A stretch of DNA of 8,058 bases from Saprospiraceae bacterium (GTDB taxonomy: Bacteria > Bacteroidota > Bacteroidia > Chitinophagales > Saprospiraceae): NCBI GenBank assembly GCA_020437045.1, contig JAGQWV010000630.1, forward strand, positions 1 to 8,058, given 5' to 3'. This document shows, one piece after another, positions 1 to 5,966 of this stretch. The position numbers and the translations under genes were made by a program. The notes under the pieces are model-generated. The model worked only from the letters and a program-made list of their open reading frames with translations, ran no database searches and was not told the DNA's origin. Each line of letters starts with the position of its first letter. Position 1 is the stretch's first letter.

Positions 1-342
1 TCAAAATATTTTTTCAATTACTTAAATCCACTATTCTACGATAATTCTTGTCAACAGCCTTCTCTGGGTACCATAGAAGTTTCGCTATGGATATCCGGTG
101 TAGTTTCTGACCGCTCCAAGATTGCTGAAGAACGGTGGCCCTATATAATTTACGACAATCTCGAAATTGTCTTAGAATCCATTACTCCCTTGTACAAAGA
201 TTATGCTGCTTATATTGATCAGCTCCCCACCGACGTAGATTTATTATTTACCGATCAGCATGTCACCCCCACCAATATTCAAGGTGGTTACGGTATAATC
301 GCTGGCAAATCTATACATTCGATTAAAATCAATATTCAATGA
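1..342 (+). CDS. C-terminal part of a DUF4249-like protein (5' end outside the window)
   Basis: The first reading frame is open from base 1 to the TGA at 340-342, giving the last 113 residues of a protein that begins upstream. The tail has the look of DUF4249, a Bacteroidota family of cell-envelope lipoproteins usually encoded beside TonB-dependent receptors. The matching features are a segment SITPLYKDYAAYIDQL followed by a TPTNIQGGYGIIAG motif close to the C terminus, where the family normally has a P..v.sNI.gG.GifG pattern. The DUF4249 role is unknown; a part in outer-membrane uptake is guessed from the usual neighbours. The lipoprotein signal cannot be checked because the N terminus is missing. 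The stop overlaps the start of the next gene in an ATGA arrangement, so the two are probably translated together. The family assignment was made by eye; the open frame itself is certain. Confidence 0.6.
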   Translation, partial: SKYFFNYLNPLFYDNSCQQPSLGTIEVSLWISGVVSDRSKIAEERWPYIIYDNLEIVLESITPLYKDYAAYIDQLPTDVDLLFTDQHVTPTNIQGGYGIIAGKSIHSIKINIQ

Positions 343-944
343 TCCTTAGATATTCCGTTTTACTGGTGATTTCATTATCATTTTCCTCACCCTTATTGTA
401 CGCTCAGACTCTTTTTGTCGCCAAAAATCAGAATAAATTTGGCACTGCTTTCGAATGGTTAAACACCAATACAAATACCAGCCTGGTTATATGTCCTTCT
501 TTCACCTATAGAGGTATCTTGACAGCCAGAGCCTGTGTAGGGTATCAGAATGGAAAGCAAAATAATCTGGAAGGAACCACCTCCAGTATCGGCCTAGAGC
601 TCATGCTGCGACGAGCCCAAAAAGCAAAACAGCTGGGTATTAGTCTAGAGTCAATTTTTACGCGTATGATCTACCTCGAAAGTGGAACGAAATATACACC
701 CTCTAAAAATTATTGGTCAAAAGCCAAGGTATATACCTTACTTGGTAATGCTGACCGGTGGAATTTTTATCCAATAGCATCACTAGGTATTTACAGAAGA
801 AATGTAGGATTGACCCAAGCTTCCAGCAGTGTTATGCCCGGCCTGGGCTTAGGATTATCTAAAAGCAACATCTTCCTGAGCCTTAATCTGGATTTTGTGC
901 AGAAATCTACACGGAATGTACTCAGCATTGGGTTTTTTCTATAA
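339..944 (+). CDS. Small secreted, probably outer-membrane beta-barrel protein of unknown function
   Basis: The 201-residue product starts with a clear Sec signal peptide: Arg4, a hydrophobic run, and a likely cleavage near residues 21-23 in LLYAQ. The mature part is rich in alternating polar and hydrophobic stretches with many Gly, Ser and Tyr, and ends in a strand-like segment closing with FFL. An aromatic-rich terminal strand is typical of outer-membrane beta-barrels. The ATG lies inside the stop codon of the upstream DUF4249-like gene (ATGA at 339-342) and no ribosome binding site is visible, which points to translational coupling and a shared transcript. No named family was recognised. 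It may assist the DUF4249-type neighbour, but this rests on position alone. Confidence 0.75.
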   Translation: MILRYSVLLVISLSFSSPLLYAQTLFVAKNQNKFGTAFEWLNTNTNTSLVICPSFTYRGILTARACVGYQNGKQNNLEGTTSSIGLELMLRRAQKAKQLGISLESIFTRMIYLESGTKYTPSKNYWSKAKVYTLLGNADRWNFYPIASLGIYRRNVGLTQASSSVMPGLGLGLSKSNIFLSLNLDFVQKSTRNVLSIGFFL

Positions 945-1034
945 GGCTAATAAATTTTTCCACATGAATTAATGTTGGATCGTCATCTGATTTTACCGAT
1001 GAAGGTAATCGTTAATAATTCCTTAAAGTAGCAT

Positions 1035-1042
1035 TATAATTG
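1035..1042 (+). promoter_or_regulatory. Possible -7 promoter element ahead of the paralogous pair
   Basis: TATAATTG matches the Bacteroidota -7 consensus TAnnTTTG at all but one defined position. It lies 50 bases before the ATG at 1092, a sensible distance. No convincing -33 TTTG is present 17-23 bases upstream, so the call is weak. The 147-base gap after the previous gene makes a promoter here plausible. Confidence 0.22.
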
Positions 1043-1091
1043 TTGCGACAAAAGCTTCAATCGTTTTTCCCACTAACTAAAACTAATTTAC

Positions 1092-1703
1092 ATGCGTATC
1101 TGTATCACACTGGTAGCTTTGTTTTTTTTCTATAGTGGCTACAGTCAAAATTCAGCTAAATGGGATTTTAACTTTAATTTTCAATCGGATGCTTATTTAA
1201 GAGCCACTCAACCGACCGAAGCATTTGGCAAATCCAGTTTTAGAGGATGGTCGGCTAATCTGGAACGAACACTCTTCGCGAAAAAATATTTAAAACTCAG
1301 TGGCGGCCTTGGCCTTAGCTATAAAAAACAGGTTTTAACCGGTGATCGCTATGCTAATCCTTTTTCAAATGTCTTTCAAAAAGGTCGTGGCATTTATTAT
1401 CTCACCGCACCTTTTACCTTAACCTATACGCGAAGTTCCGTCATTCAACCTTCTCTGACGGTCAGTCCGGGATTTGCCATTATCAATAATATTAAAAACG
1501 ATCGACTTGGAATATTTCATCGTCCGCCAACCACAAATTTCTTGTCCATCATGCCTGGAGTTAATTTAAGAATATCAGACCGGATCAATGTTTTTGCAGG
1601 TATAAGCTTAAACAACTATGACTTATTTTCTAAGGGTTCCAACCGATGGGCTACCGGTTTTCAGATTGGCATCAAGGTCAATCTTCGGCATAGAAAAAAA
1701 TAA
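1092..1703 (+). CDS. Secreted beta-rich envelope protein, first of a tandem paralogous pair
   Basis: The 203-residue product has an N-terminal signal peptide (MRICITLVALFFFYSGYSQ, probably cut after the Ser or Gln near residue 18-19). The mature chain is dominated by short alternating strands with aromatic and Gly residues, such as LKLSGGLGLSY and GFQIGIKVNL, which suggests a small outer-membrane barrel of roughly eight strands. It is homologous to the next gene. Shared landmarks in the same order are KW-F near the mature N terminus, a GWS....R.L.. block, an L.LGLS..KQ block, a [ND]RY.N.F block and a YYL..P block. No domain name was recognised. The ATG follows an A-rich leader and precedes the signal peptide directly, so the start is well supported. 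Only 38 bases separate it from its paralog, so one transcript is likely. Confidence 0.78.
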   Translation: MRICITLVALFFFYSGYSQNSAKWDFNFNFQSDAYLRATQPTEAFGKSSFRGWSANLERTLFAKKYLKLSGGLGLSYKKQVLTGDRYANPFSNVFQKGRGIYYLTAPFTLTYTRSSVIQPSLTVSPGFAIINNIKNDRLGIFHRPPTTNFLSIMPGVNLRISDRINVFAGISLNNYDLFSKGSNRWATGFQIGIKVNLRHRKK

Positions 1704-1741
1704 GCCCATTATTTAATGCTCAATAAAAAAATGTTAGTCAA

Positions 1742-2332
1742 ATGAAATCCACAGTATCTTTACTTACCTATTCAATCGCAATAACATTTCTCTCCGTTTT
1801 TACTTTGAATGCGCAGAATACCCATCCATCAAAATGGAGATTTGTGGCAAACATCCAGGATGCTTATCGAATTAACTACGCCCTTCCATTTGGGGCAGAA
1901 AGTAATTACCCGCACCAGACCGGCTGGTCCATGGGATTTGACCGATCATTGCTCTATAAAAACCATTGGAATCTCAGATTAGGTCTAAGTTTCACAAAAC
2001 AAAATGAAATCTGGAGCAACAATCGCTATTGGAACCTCTTTGAAAAACCAATTACCAAAAGAGATAATCAATATTATCTGGCTTTTCCCATTTCCCTAAG
2101 TTCCACCAGGGGACGAAGGTTTAATACATTTTTTCAAGTCGAACCAACCTTCAACCTCAACGATGCCACAGATAATTTTGTCAACTTTTCACCAGGTATC
2201 GATTACAAATTAAATCGCTTTACCAGTCTCTATTTTAGTCATGGCCTTCAGGTTAGAAACTTCTTTTCAACCCAACACAATATAACCAACTGGCATTCTC
2301 AGCTAGGCCTAAAAATCAATCTTATAAAGTGA
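1742..2332 (+). CDS. Secreted beta-rich envelope protein, second of the paralogous pair
   Basis: The 196-residue product has a signal peptide with a hydrophobic core at residues 6-22 and a likely cleavage after Ala24 in LNAQ. The mature protein begins with HPSKWRF and repeats the landmark blocks of the preceding gene (GWSMGFDRSLL, LRLGLSFTKQ, NRYWNLF, YYLAFP), then closes with a strand-like LGLKINLIK. Divergence is high outside these blocks, so the duplication is old or the two are under different selection. Function is unknown; an outer-membrane or periplasmic location is inferred from the signal peptide and strand pattern. The gene ends 24 bases from the converging end of the receptor gene on the other strand, and the AT-rich gap holds no convincing terminator hairpin. 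Confidence 0.77.
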   Translation: MKSTVSLLTYSIAITFLSVFTLNAQNTHPSKWRFVANIQDAYRINYALPFGAESNYPHQTGWSMGFDRSLLYKNHWNLRLGLSFTKQNEIWSNNRYWNLFEKPITKRDNQYYLAFPISLSSTRGRRFNTFFQVEPTFNLNDATDNFVNFSPGIDYKLNRFTSLYFSHGLQVRNFFSTQHNITNWHSQLGLKINLIK

Positions 2333-2356
2333 TTTAATTAAAAAATCCCACGAGGT

Positions 2357-4762
2357 TTAAAAATTAAAAATTAGTTTAAGGCTTAGATTTCGCCCCATGT
2401 TAAACACTCCTGTCCGGCCTGTTGCTGGATTTTCCGGTGCATATTTTAATCGGCTCAAATGACTCTGATACGCAACATCACCCAAATTGTCACCGGTCAA
2501 AATGATCGTAATAAAATCCCGATTTTCAAAAGCTTTTAGATCTGCGCCCAATCCGGCATTCAAAAGCGTATAAGCCGGAGTAGCCGTCTCTGTACCATAA
2601 GCACTAAATATTCGATCTTGTTTGAAATAATGATTAATGCCAAATTTTACATATACATTGGTCAGAGCATTACCTACTTTCTTAAGCTGTGCCCGGATGA
2701 CTCCGTTATATTTTGGTGCGGGTATAAAAGGTAAATACCGGGTACTATCTGAAGCATTACTGCGCTGTGCCGTCACTATGGAGAAAGAATGTTCGAAATG
2801 AAGCCAATCGAGGGGATGAGGATGTATATCAACATAGAGCTCTCCGCCGAACAGTGTGGCATTTCCCTGGACAAACTGAAAAGCTGGAGCAGGATCCTCA
2901 GGATCAGGGATTACGTCATTTCCTGATGCATCTTTCAACTTCTCAATATAGATGTAATTAGAAATAAAATTGGTGAAAGGAGTAACTTCAAATACAAAAT
3001 GATCGGAATTTAAAAAATACGCAATATCAAATTGATGATTTATTTCCGACTTTAAATTTTCACTACCGATTTCATACCGGAATGTCCCTTCATGCCGGCC
3101 ATTTGATGCCAATTCCGCCGCAGTAGGAGCGCGAAATCCTCGGGAAATATTCAATTTCAAAGTCGAATTTGCATTGATTTGATACGACAATCCCAGGCTT
3201 CCGGAAAGTCCTCCAAAATTCTTCTTAAATGATGGAAATTTCACTTCCGTTCCTTGCCCAGGAAAATCAACCGGCATTTCCAGACTATCCAAAATTAATT
3301 GCTCCGTATGCATCGAACGGTTATCCAGTCGAAGGCCACCGGCTATCGTGAAATGATCATTAAAAGTCTTTTGACTGAACACAAATACTCCAGCGTCCAT
3401 TAAATTATAAGCCGGTATTAAGAATTCGAGGCCCCGGTTTTCATTATTTTGAAACATTCCTCCAACTCCAAATGAGGTCTCCAGTCCGTTTTTGGCCGGC
3501 AAGTTTAACCTTAAGTTGTAATTGAAGGTCTTTAAATCAAAAAACAAAGCGATATCATCGGGGTTTGTAACGTCGCCGAATTCTTTTCGTTGGTTCTGCT
3601 GAAATGCAAAATCTGCATTCAGACTGCTTCTGTTTAACAGAAAATAATTATTCGAAGCTAGACGGATGTGTTGAATTCCCTGATGTGGATATCCGATATG
3701 ATAACCTTTTAAATCCTCAGACGTAGCCGCTCTTTCGGTACCGTCAGGCAAGGGCACCATAAATGCTCCCTGGTCATCCCTCTCTCCTTCTACCAAATTT
3801 AGAGTCGTATTGAAAGTACTAAAATCTAAAGTGCTATGCCCCCAATTGCGTTGGATTCCTAAATAAAGACTACCATCATACTCCTTAAAACCGGAATTAT
3901 AGACCCGGCCATCATATTTATTTTGATAATTTCCAGCATATTTATTACTGAATCTGCCCAACCAATAGACGCCACCTTTATTGCCGGTGTTGGAAAGGGA
4001 ATAACCAACTAAATTATTATTGGTCTGATAATTAGTCACCAATTGTGACTTTACCTCTCCCAGATGCGGAGCCTTAGGCGACAGAAAATTTAAAACACCG
4101 GCTATACCATCTGAGCCATATATTAAACTACCCGGACCCTTCACTATTTCAATACGGTCAATGGAATATTCATCAATTTCGATCCCATGCTCATCACCCC
4201 ATTGCTGCCCTTCCTGCCGAATCCCATTGTATAAAGTGATCACCCGGTTATAGCCTAATCCGCGAATAATCGGCTTGGAAATTGCCGCACCTGATGATAT
4301 CTGATCCACTCCGGGCACATCCCTTAATGCATCAATTAAATTTGTCGAACTCTGTTGATTAATGGAATTTTTATCCAATGCTTTTATAATCACCGGACTG
4401 TGTCTCAATTCGGTCGACCTGGTCACTGCAGTGACTACTACTTCATTTAACTCAGAGACAGCCGGGTCCAACTTAATAGATAAGGACGTATCTGCGGCTA
4501 GATTTAAGCGGATAATTTCGTTCTTATATCCAATATAACTGATCTCCAAAAGATAAGTACCGGATTTAAGGTCTTCCATGCTAAAAGATCCATCAAAGTC
4601 AGTAGAAACCCCCAATTTTAAATCCGATATGTACACGGATGCGCCCACCAATGGGTCACCATTCTTGGCGTCATAGACACTGCCGCTAATCGTGTTCTGT
4701 GCAAAACCCACCTGCCAGGACAATCCACATAAGAACAAAATGATAATTTTCAAAGACCTCAT
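2357..4762 (-). CDS. TonB-dependent outer-membrane receptor, ZnuD-like (probable zinc uptake)
   Basis: The 801-residue product is a complete TonB-dependent receptor. Residues 1-21 are a signal peptide. Residues about 24-100 form a carboxypeptidase-regulatory-like domain (ISGSVYDAKNGDPLVGASV, then STDFDGSF and LEISYIGYK). LNEVVVTA at 105-112 is the TonB-box region. Residues about 117-230 are the plug, with ALRDVPGVDQIS, IRGLGYNRV and RIEIVKGPGSLIYGSDGIAG. The remainder is the 22-strand barrel, ending in a terminal Phe. Two stretches resemble zinc receptors of the ZnuD group: the acidic and His-bearing GQQWGDEHGIEID just before the plug RIEIVKGP motif, and FRAPTAAELASNGRHEGTF followed by RYEIGSENLKSE at 543-573. 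Transport would be energised by TonB-ExbBD. A Zur-like operator lies at its promoter and a Fur/Zur regulator gene is upstream on the same strand, which favours zinc. Copper or haem remain possible. No Shine-Dalgarno sequence is seen at the ATG. Confidence 0.9.
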   Translation of the reverse strand: MRSLKIIILFLCGLSWQVGFAQNTISGSVYDAKNGDPLVGASVYISDLKLGVSTDFDGSFSMEDLKSGTYLLEISYIGYKNEIIRLNLAADTSLSIKLDPAVSELNEVVVTAVTRSTELRHSPVIIKALDKNSINQQSSTNLIDALRDVPGVDQISSGAAISKPIIRGLGYNRVITLYNGIRQEGQQWGDEHGIEIDEYSIDRIEIVKGPGSLIYGSDGIAGVLNFLSPKAPHLGEVKSQLVTNYQTNNNLVGYSLSNTGNKGGVYWLGRFSNKYAGNYQNKYDGRVYNSGFKEYDGSLYLGIQRNWGHSTLDFSTFNTTLNLVEGERDDQGAFMVPLPDGTERAATSEDLKGYHIGYPHQGIQHIRLASNNYFLLNRSSLNADFAFQQNQRKEFGDVTNPDDIALFFDLKTFNYNLRLNLPAKNGLETSFGVGGMFQNNENRGLEFLIPAYNLMDAGVFVFSQKTFNDHFTIAGGLRLDNRSMHTEQLILDSLEMPVDFPGQGTEVKFPSFKKNFGGLSGSLGLSYQINANSTLKLNISRGFRAPTAAELASNGRHEGTFRYEIGSENLKSEINHQFDIAYFLNSDHFVFEVTPFTNFISNYIYIEKLKDASGNDVIPDPEDPAPAFQFVQGNATLFGGELYVDIHPHPLDWLHFEHSFSIVTAQRSNASDSTRYLPFIPAPKYNGVIRAQLKKVGNALTNVYVKFGINHYFKQDRIFSAYGTETATPAYTLLNAGLGADLKAFENRDFITIILTGDNLGDVAYQSHLSRLKYAPENPATGRTGVFNMGRNLSLKLIFNF

Positions 4763-4836
4763 GATTGTGATTCGATTTACAATTCGGTTTAAATAATATC
4801 CCTAAAATCTCTGGCAGTTGATGATCAATTCCGATC

Positions 4837-4859
4837 GGGAGCCACCTTCCGTGCTCTCC
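4837..4859 (-). other. Hairpin in the predicted receptor leader
   Basis: GGGAG and CAC pair with GTG and CTC-CC, giving eight base pairs interrupted by single-base bulges around a five-base loop. It would fall in the untranslated leader of the receptor transcript, about 75 bases before the start codon. A second short palindrome, TTGAT-G-ATCAA, lies at 4818-4828. Either could be a regulatory structure or chance; neither is followed by a T-run, so a terminator is unlikely. Confidence 0.2.
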
Positions 4860-4883
4860 TAACACGATTTGAGGTCACAAAGA

Positions 4884-4898
4884 TGCAACATTGTTGCA
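4884..4898 (-). promoter_or_regulatory. Candidate Zur operator at the receptor promoter
   Basis: TGCAAC-ATT-GTTGCA is a perfect 6-3-6 inverted repeat and the only such site in the window. It overlaps the last two bases of the predicted -7 element (4897-4904) and covers the expected transcription start. A repressor bound here would block RNA polymerase. Dyad symmetry of this size fits a dimeric Fur-family protein, and the only regulator gene nearby is of that family. That the Zur-like protein binds here is inferred. Confidence 0.6.
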
Positions 4899-4904
4899 AA
4901 AATA
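4897..4904 (-). promoter_or_regulatory. Predicted -7 promoter element of the receptor gene
   Basis: Read on the minus strand this is TATTTTTG, a full match to the Bacteroidota -7 consensus TAnnTTTG. Transcription would start near 4890, giving a leader of about 128 bases before the ATG at 4762. The -33 region (around 4922-4930) has no TTTG, so basal strength may depend on another factor or be low. Confidence 0.42.
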
Positions 4905-5173
4905 AAAACATTGAAACGAATAAATTCTAAAAAAGATGGATAATTCCATGAATAGCAAAAGTCATTAATAGGATTAGGTGGGGATCGAAAGTCACATATA
5001 AACTGGTTCTGGCCATCCGTGGAAAAACAGAAATATGATTTTCCGGAAAAAACTGGTGGGTGCGGTATAGACACGAGTAGTATGATTTGGAACTATCTTG
5101 TACCTGGTTAAATCAAAGCGTGATGTTGACCTGCTAGCAACTCATACCTCAGACCTTCAGGGTGAAGCGGCTA

Positions 5174-5213
5174 AAAAATCAGACACTTTTGGCGTAAGGA
5201 CAACCTGATTTTT
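5174..5213. terminator. Possible bidirectional terminator hairpin
   Basis: AAAAATCAG at 5174-5182 pairs perfectly with CTGATTTTT at 5205-5213 across a 22-base loop. The A-run on one side and T-run on the other would allow termination in either direction. It lies downstream of the regulator gene and before the receptor promoter, so it could separate those two transcripts. The large loop weakens the case. Confidence 0.33.
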
Positions 5214-5244
5214 GTAAAAATGACTCTTTCGTAGATACGGTTAC

Positions 5245-5440
5245 CTGGTGCAGTATTTCCGCTGTAACTGATATTAGTGTCGAGGTAAATTTTTTGTCAG
5301 ATCGAATCCTGATGCTGACCGACAGCGTCAGTAGAAACGAAATCGCGTGTAGCCCGTGCTACACAAGGCTTTCGGTGATGAAGAGATTGTGAAAAAGAAG
5401 CCGATCCATAGTATCAGATATTTTGGAAATACTGCACTAG
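5245..5440. mobile_element. MITE-like element bounded by about 30-base inverted repeats
   Basis: The left end at 5248-5277 reads GTGCAGTATTTCC, seven variable bases, then CTGATATTAG. The right end at 5408-5437, read on the minus strand, is GTGCAGTATTTCC, seven different bases, then CTGATACTAT. The outer 13 bases are identical, and 23 of 30 match overall. Between the ends are a perfect 7-base-pair hairpin (5347-5364) and a shorter dyad CTGAC...GTCAG near 5313-5333. The length of about 196 bases and the lack of a transposase fit a non-autonomous miniature element. No clear target-site duplication was found in the flanks. A related end sequence recurs at 8036-8058. It may equally be a REP-type repeat or an old IS remnant. 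Confidence 0.45.
5347..5364. repeat. Perfect hairpin inside the inverted-repeat element
   Basis: GTGTAGC at 5347-5353 pairs fully with GCTACAC at 5358-5364 around a CCGT loop. No T-run follows on either strand, so it is not a standard terminator. A GTAG beside a GC-rich palindrome is reminiscent of REP sequences mobilised by IS200/IS605-like (RAYT) transposases, but that link is speculative here. Confidence 0.4.
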
Positions 5441-5853
5441 TGGCAGTCCTTACAGACTCCCGCTATGACAAAGCGTTTTTCTTCAACCAAGTAGTCTGAA
5501 GGCAGGCGAACCGGAGGTAGTTGAACTTTTTCCAGGCAGGTAGTCGTTTCACAAATTCGGCAGTAAAAATGCAAATGATCATCATGATGTTCTCCTCCGT
5601 TACATTCATGTGAGCAAAGCGCATACTTTGTCTTTCCGGTACCGTCGGCAACACTATGAATTAATCCGGACTCTTCAAAAGTCTTGAGAATCCGGTATAG
5701 CGTTATCCGGTCAATACCCCTCACCAAGTGTTCGATATCGTTGCTGGAAATAGCCTGATCCCCAGATTGTACCAGCGTCTCCAGAACCTCCCTGCGGGAC
5801 TTGGTAATCCGAAGTTCCGCTTTATGTAACAGATCGAGTACTTTGTCACTCAT
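5437..5853 (-). CDS. Fur-family metalloregulator, probable zinc uptake regulator (Zur)
   Basis: The 138-residue product has the full Fur-family layout. Residues about 1-70 are the winged helix (LRITKSRREVLETL, then GIDRITLYRILKTFEESGLIH as the recognition region). The dimerisation and metal-binding part follows. HHDDHLHFYC at 89-98 carries the usual regulatory-site His and Asp ligands. C98-x-x-C101 and C134-x-x-C137 form the four-cysteine structural zinc site. Cys80, Cys84 and Cys106 are further cysteines. Fur-family dimers repress metal-uptake genes when loaded with metal. Zinc rather than iron is favoured because the receptor next door is ZnuD-like and has a suitable dyad at its promoter; residues alone do not separate Zur from Fur or PerR. 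The protein ends one residue after the last cysteine, where the stop codon lies within a repeated sequence. It is divergent from the flavoprotein gene. Confidence 0.88.
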   Translation of the reverse strand: MSDKVLDLLHKAELRITKSRREVLETLVQSGDQAISSNDIEHLVRGIDRITLYRILKTFEESGLIHSVADGTGKTKYALCSHECNGGEHHDDHLHFYCRICETTTCLEKVQLPPVRLPSDYLVEEKRFVIAGVCKDCH

Positions 5854-5872
5854 AGCAACCGAAATTTCCCTT

Positions 5873-5900
5873 CAAAAGTACAATAAATCGAGATGGCAAA
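5873..5900 (-). promoter_or_regulatory. Predicted promoter of the Fur/Zur gene
   Basis: On the minus strand TACTTTTG (5873-5880) matches the Bacteroidota -7 consensus TAnnTTTG fully. A TTTG at 5897-5900 lies 16 bases upstream, close to the usual 17-23 base spacing for a -33 element. Transcription would start around 5867, leaving a very short leader of about 14 bases. No TGCAAC-type dyad is present, so self-repression through that site is not suggested. Confidence 0.5.
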
Positions 5901-5936
5901 ACTAATGTCCATCTTATCCAGTCCTCTATATTCAAC

Positions 5937-5966
5937 TTTCCAGAAACAAATATGTTTCCAGAAACA
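5937..5966 (+). repeat. Tandem 12-base repeat over the flavoprotein start, second copy palindromic
   Basis: TTTCCAGAAACA occurs at 5937-5948 and again at 5955-5966, an 18-base period. The second copy lies within TGTTTC-CA-GAAACA (5953-5966), a perfect 6-2-6 dyad. The first copy keeps only the inner TTTC-CA-GAAA arms. Two in-phase dyads in a divergent intergenic region suggest a dimeric regulator site, or simply a local 18-base duplication. The first candidate ATG of the downstream gene lies inside the repeat. Confidence 0.45.

Larger units (their letters stand above)
4905..5436. other. Gene-free stretch between the receptor promoter and the regulator gene
   Basis: No recognisable gene lies here. 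It contains a perfect 12-base palindrome TTTTCCGGAAAA at 5039-5050, a 13-base dyad CTTCA-GGG-TGAAG at 5155-5167, a terminator-like inverted repeat at 5174-5213 and an inverted-repeat-bounded element at 5245-5440. Open stretches exist on both strands (for example 5086-5208 and 5198-5392 on the plus strand, and a comparable run on the minus strand from about 5360 down to 5187). None has a convincing start, family resemblance or strand preference. A heavily decayed insertion could explain the mixture, but no transposase motif was recognised. Confidence 0.5.

Noticed and set aside
993..1008. TTACC-GATGAA-GGTAA hairpin as a terminator after the first operon
   Set aside because: Only five base pairs and no T-run follows.
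1040..1051. TTGTTGCGACAA as a second Zur-like site before the paralogous pair
   Set aside because: It shares only the ATTGTTGC half with the dyad at 4884; the other arm does not match and the symmetry is imperfect.
2333..2356. Terminator between the converging genes
   Set aside because: The AT-rich gap pairs only through short bulged stems, not enough to call.
2767..2961. Plus-strand open frame of 64 codons
   Set aside because: It lies fully antisense to the barrel part of the receptor gene and has no family resemblance.
4859..5074. Minus-strand open frame of 71 codons
   Set aside because: It spans the predicted receptor promoter and operator, has unordered low-complexity composition, and no recognisable domain or signal.
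5086..5392. Two overlapping open stretches that a frameshift could join into a decayed gene
   Set aside because: The opposite strand is similarly open, no motif was recognised, and the inverted-repeat element runs through the region, so coding cannot be supported.
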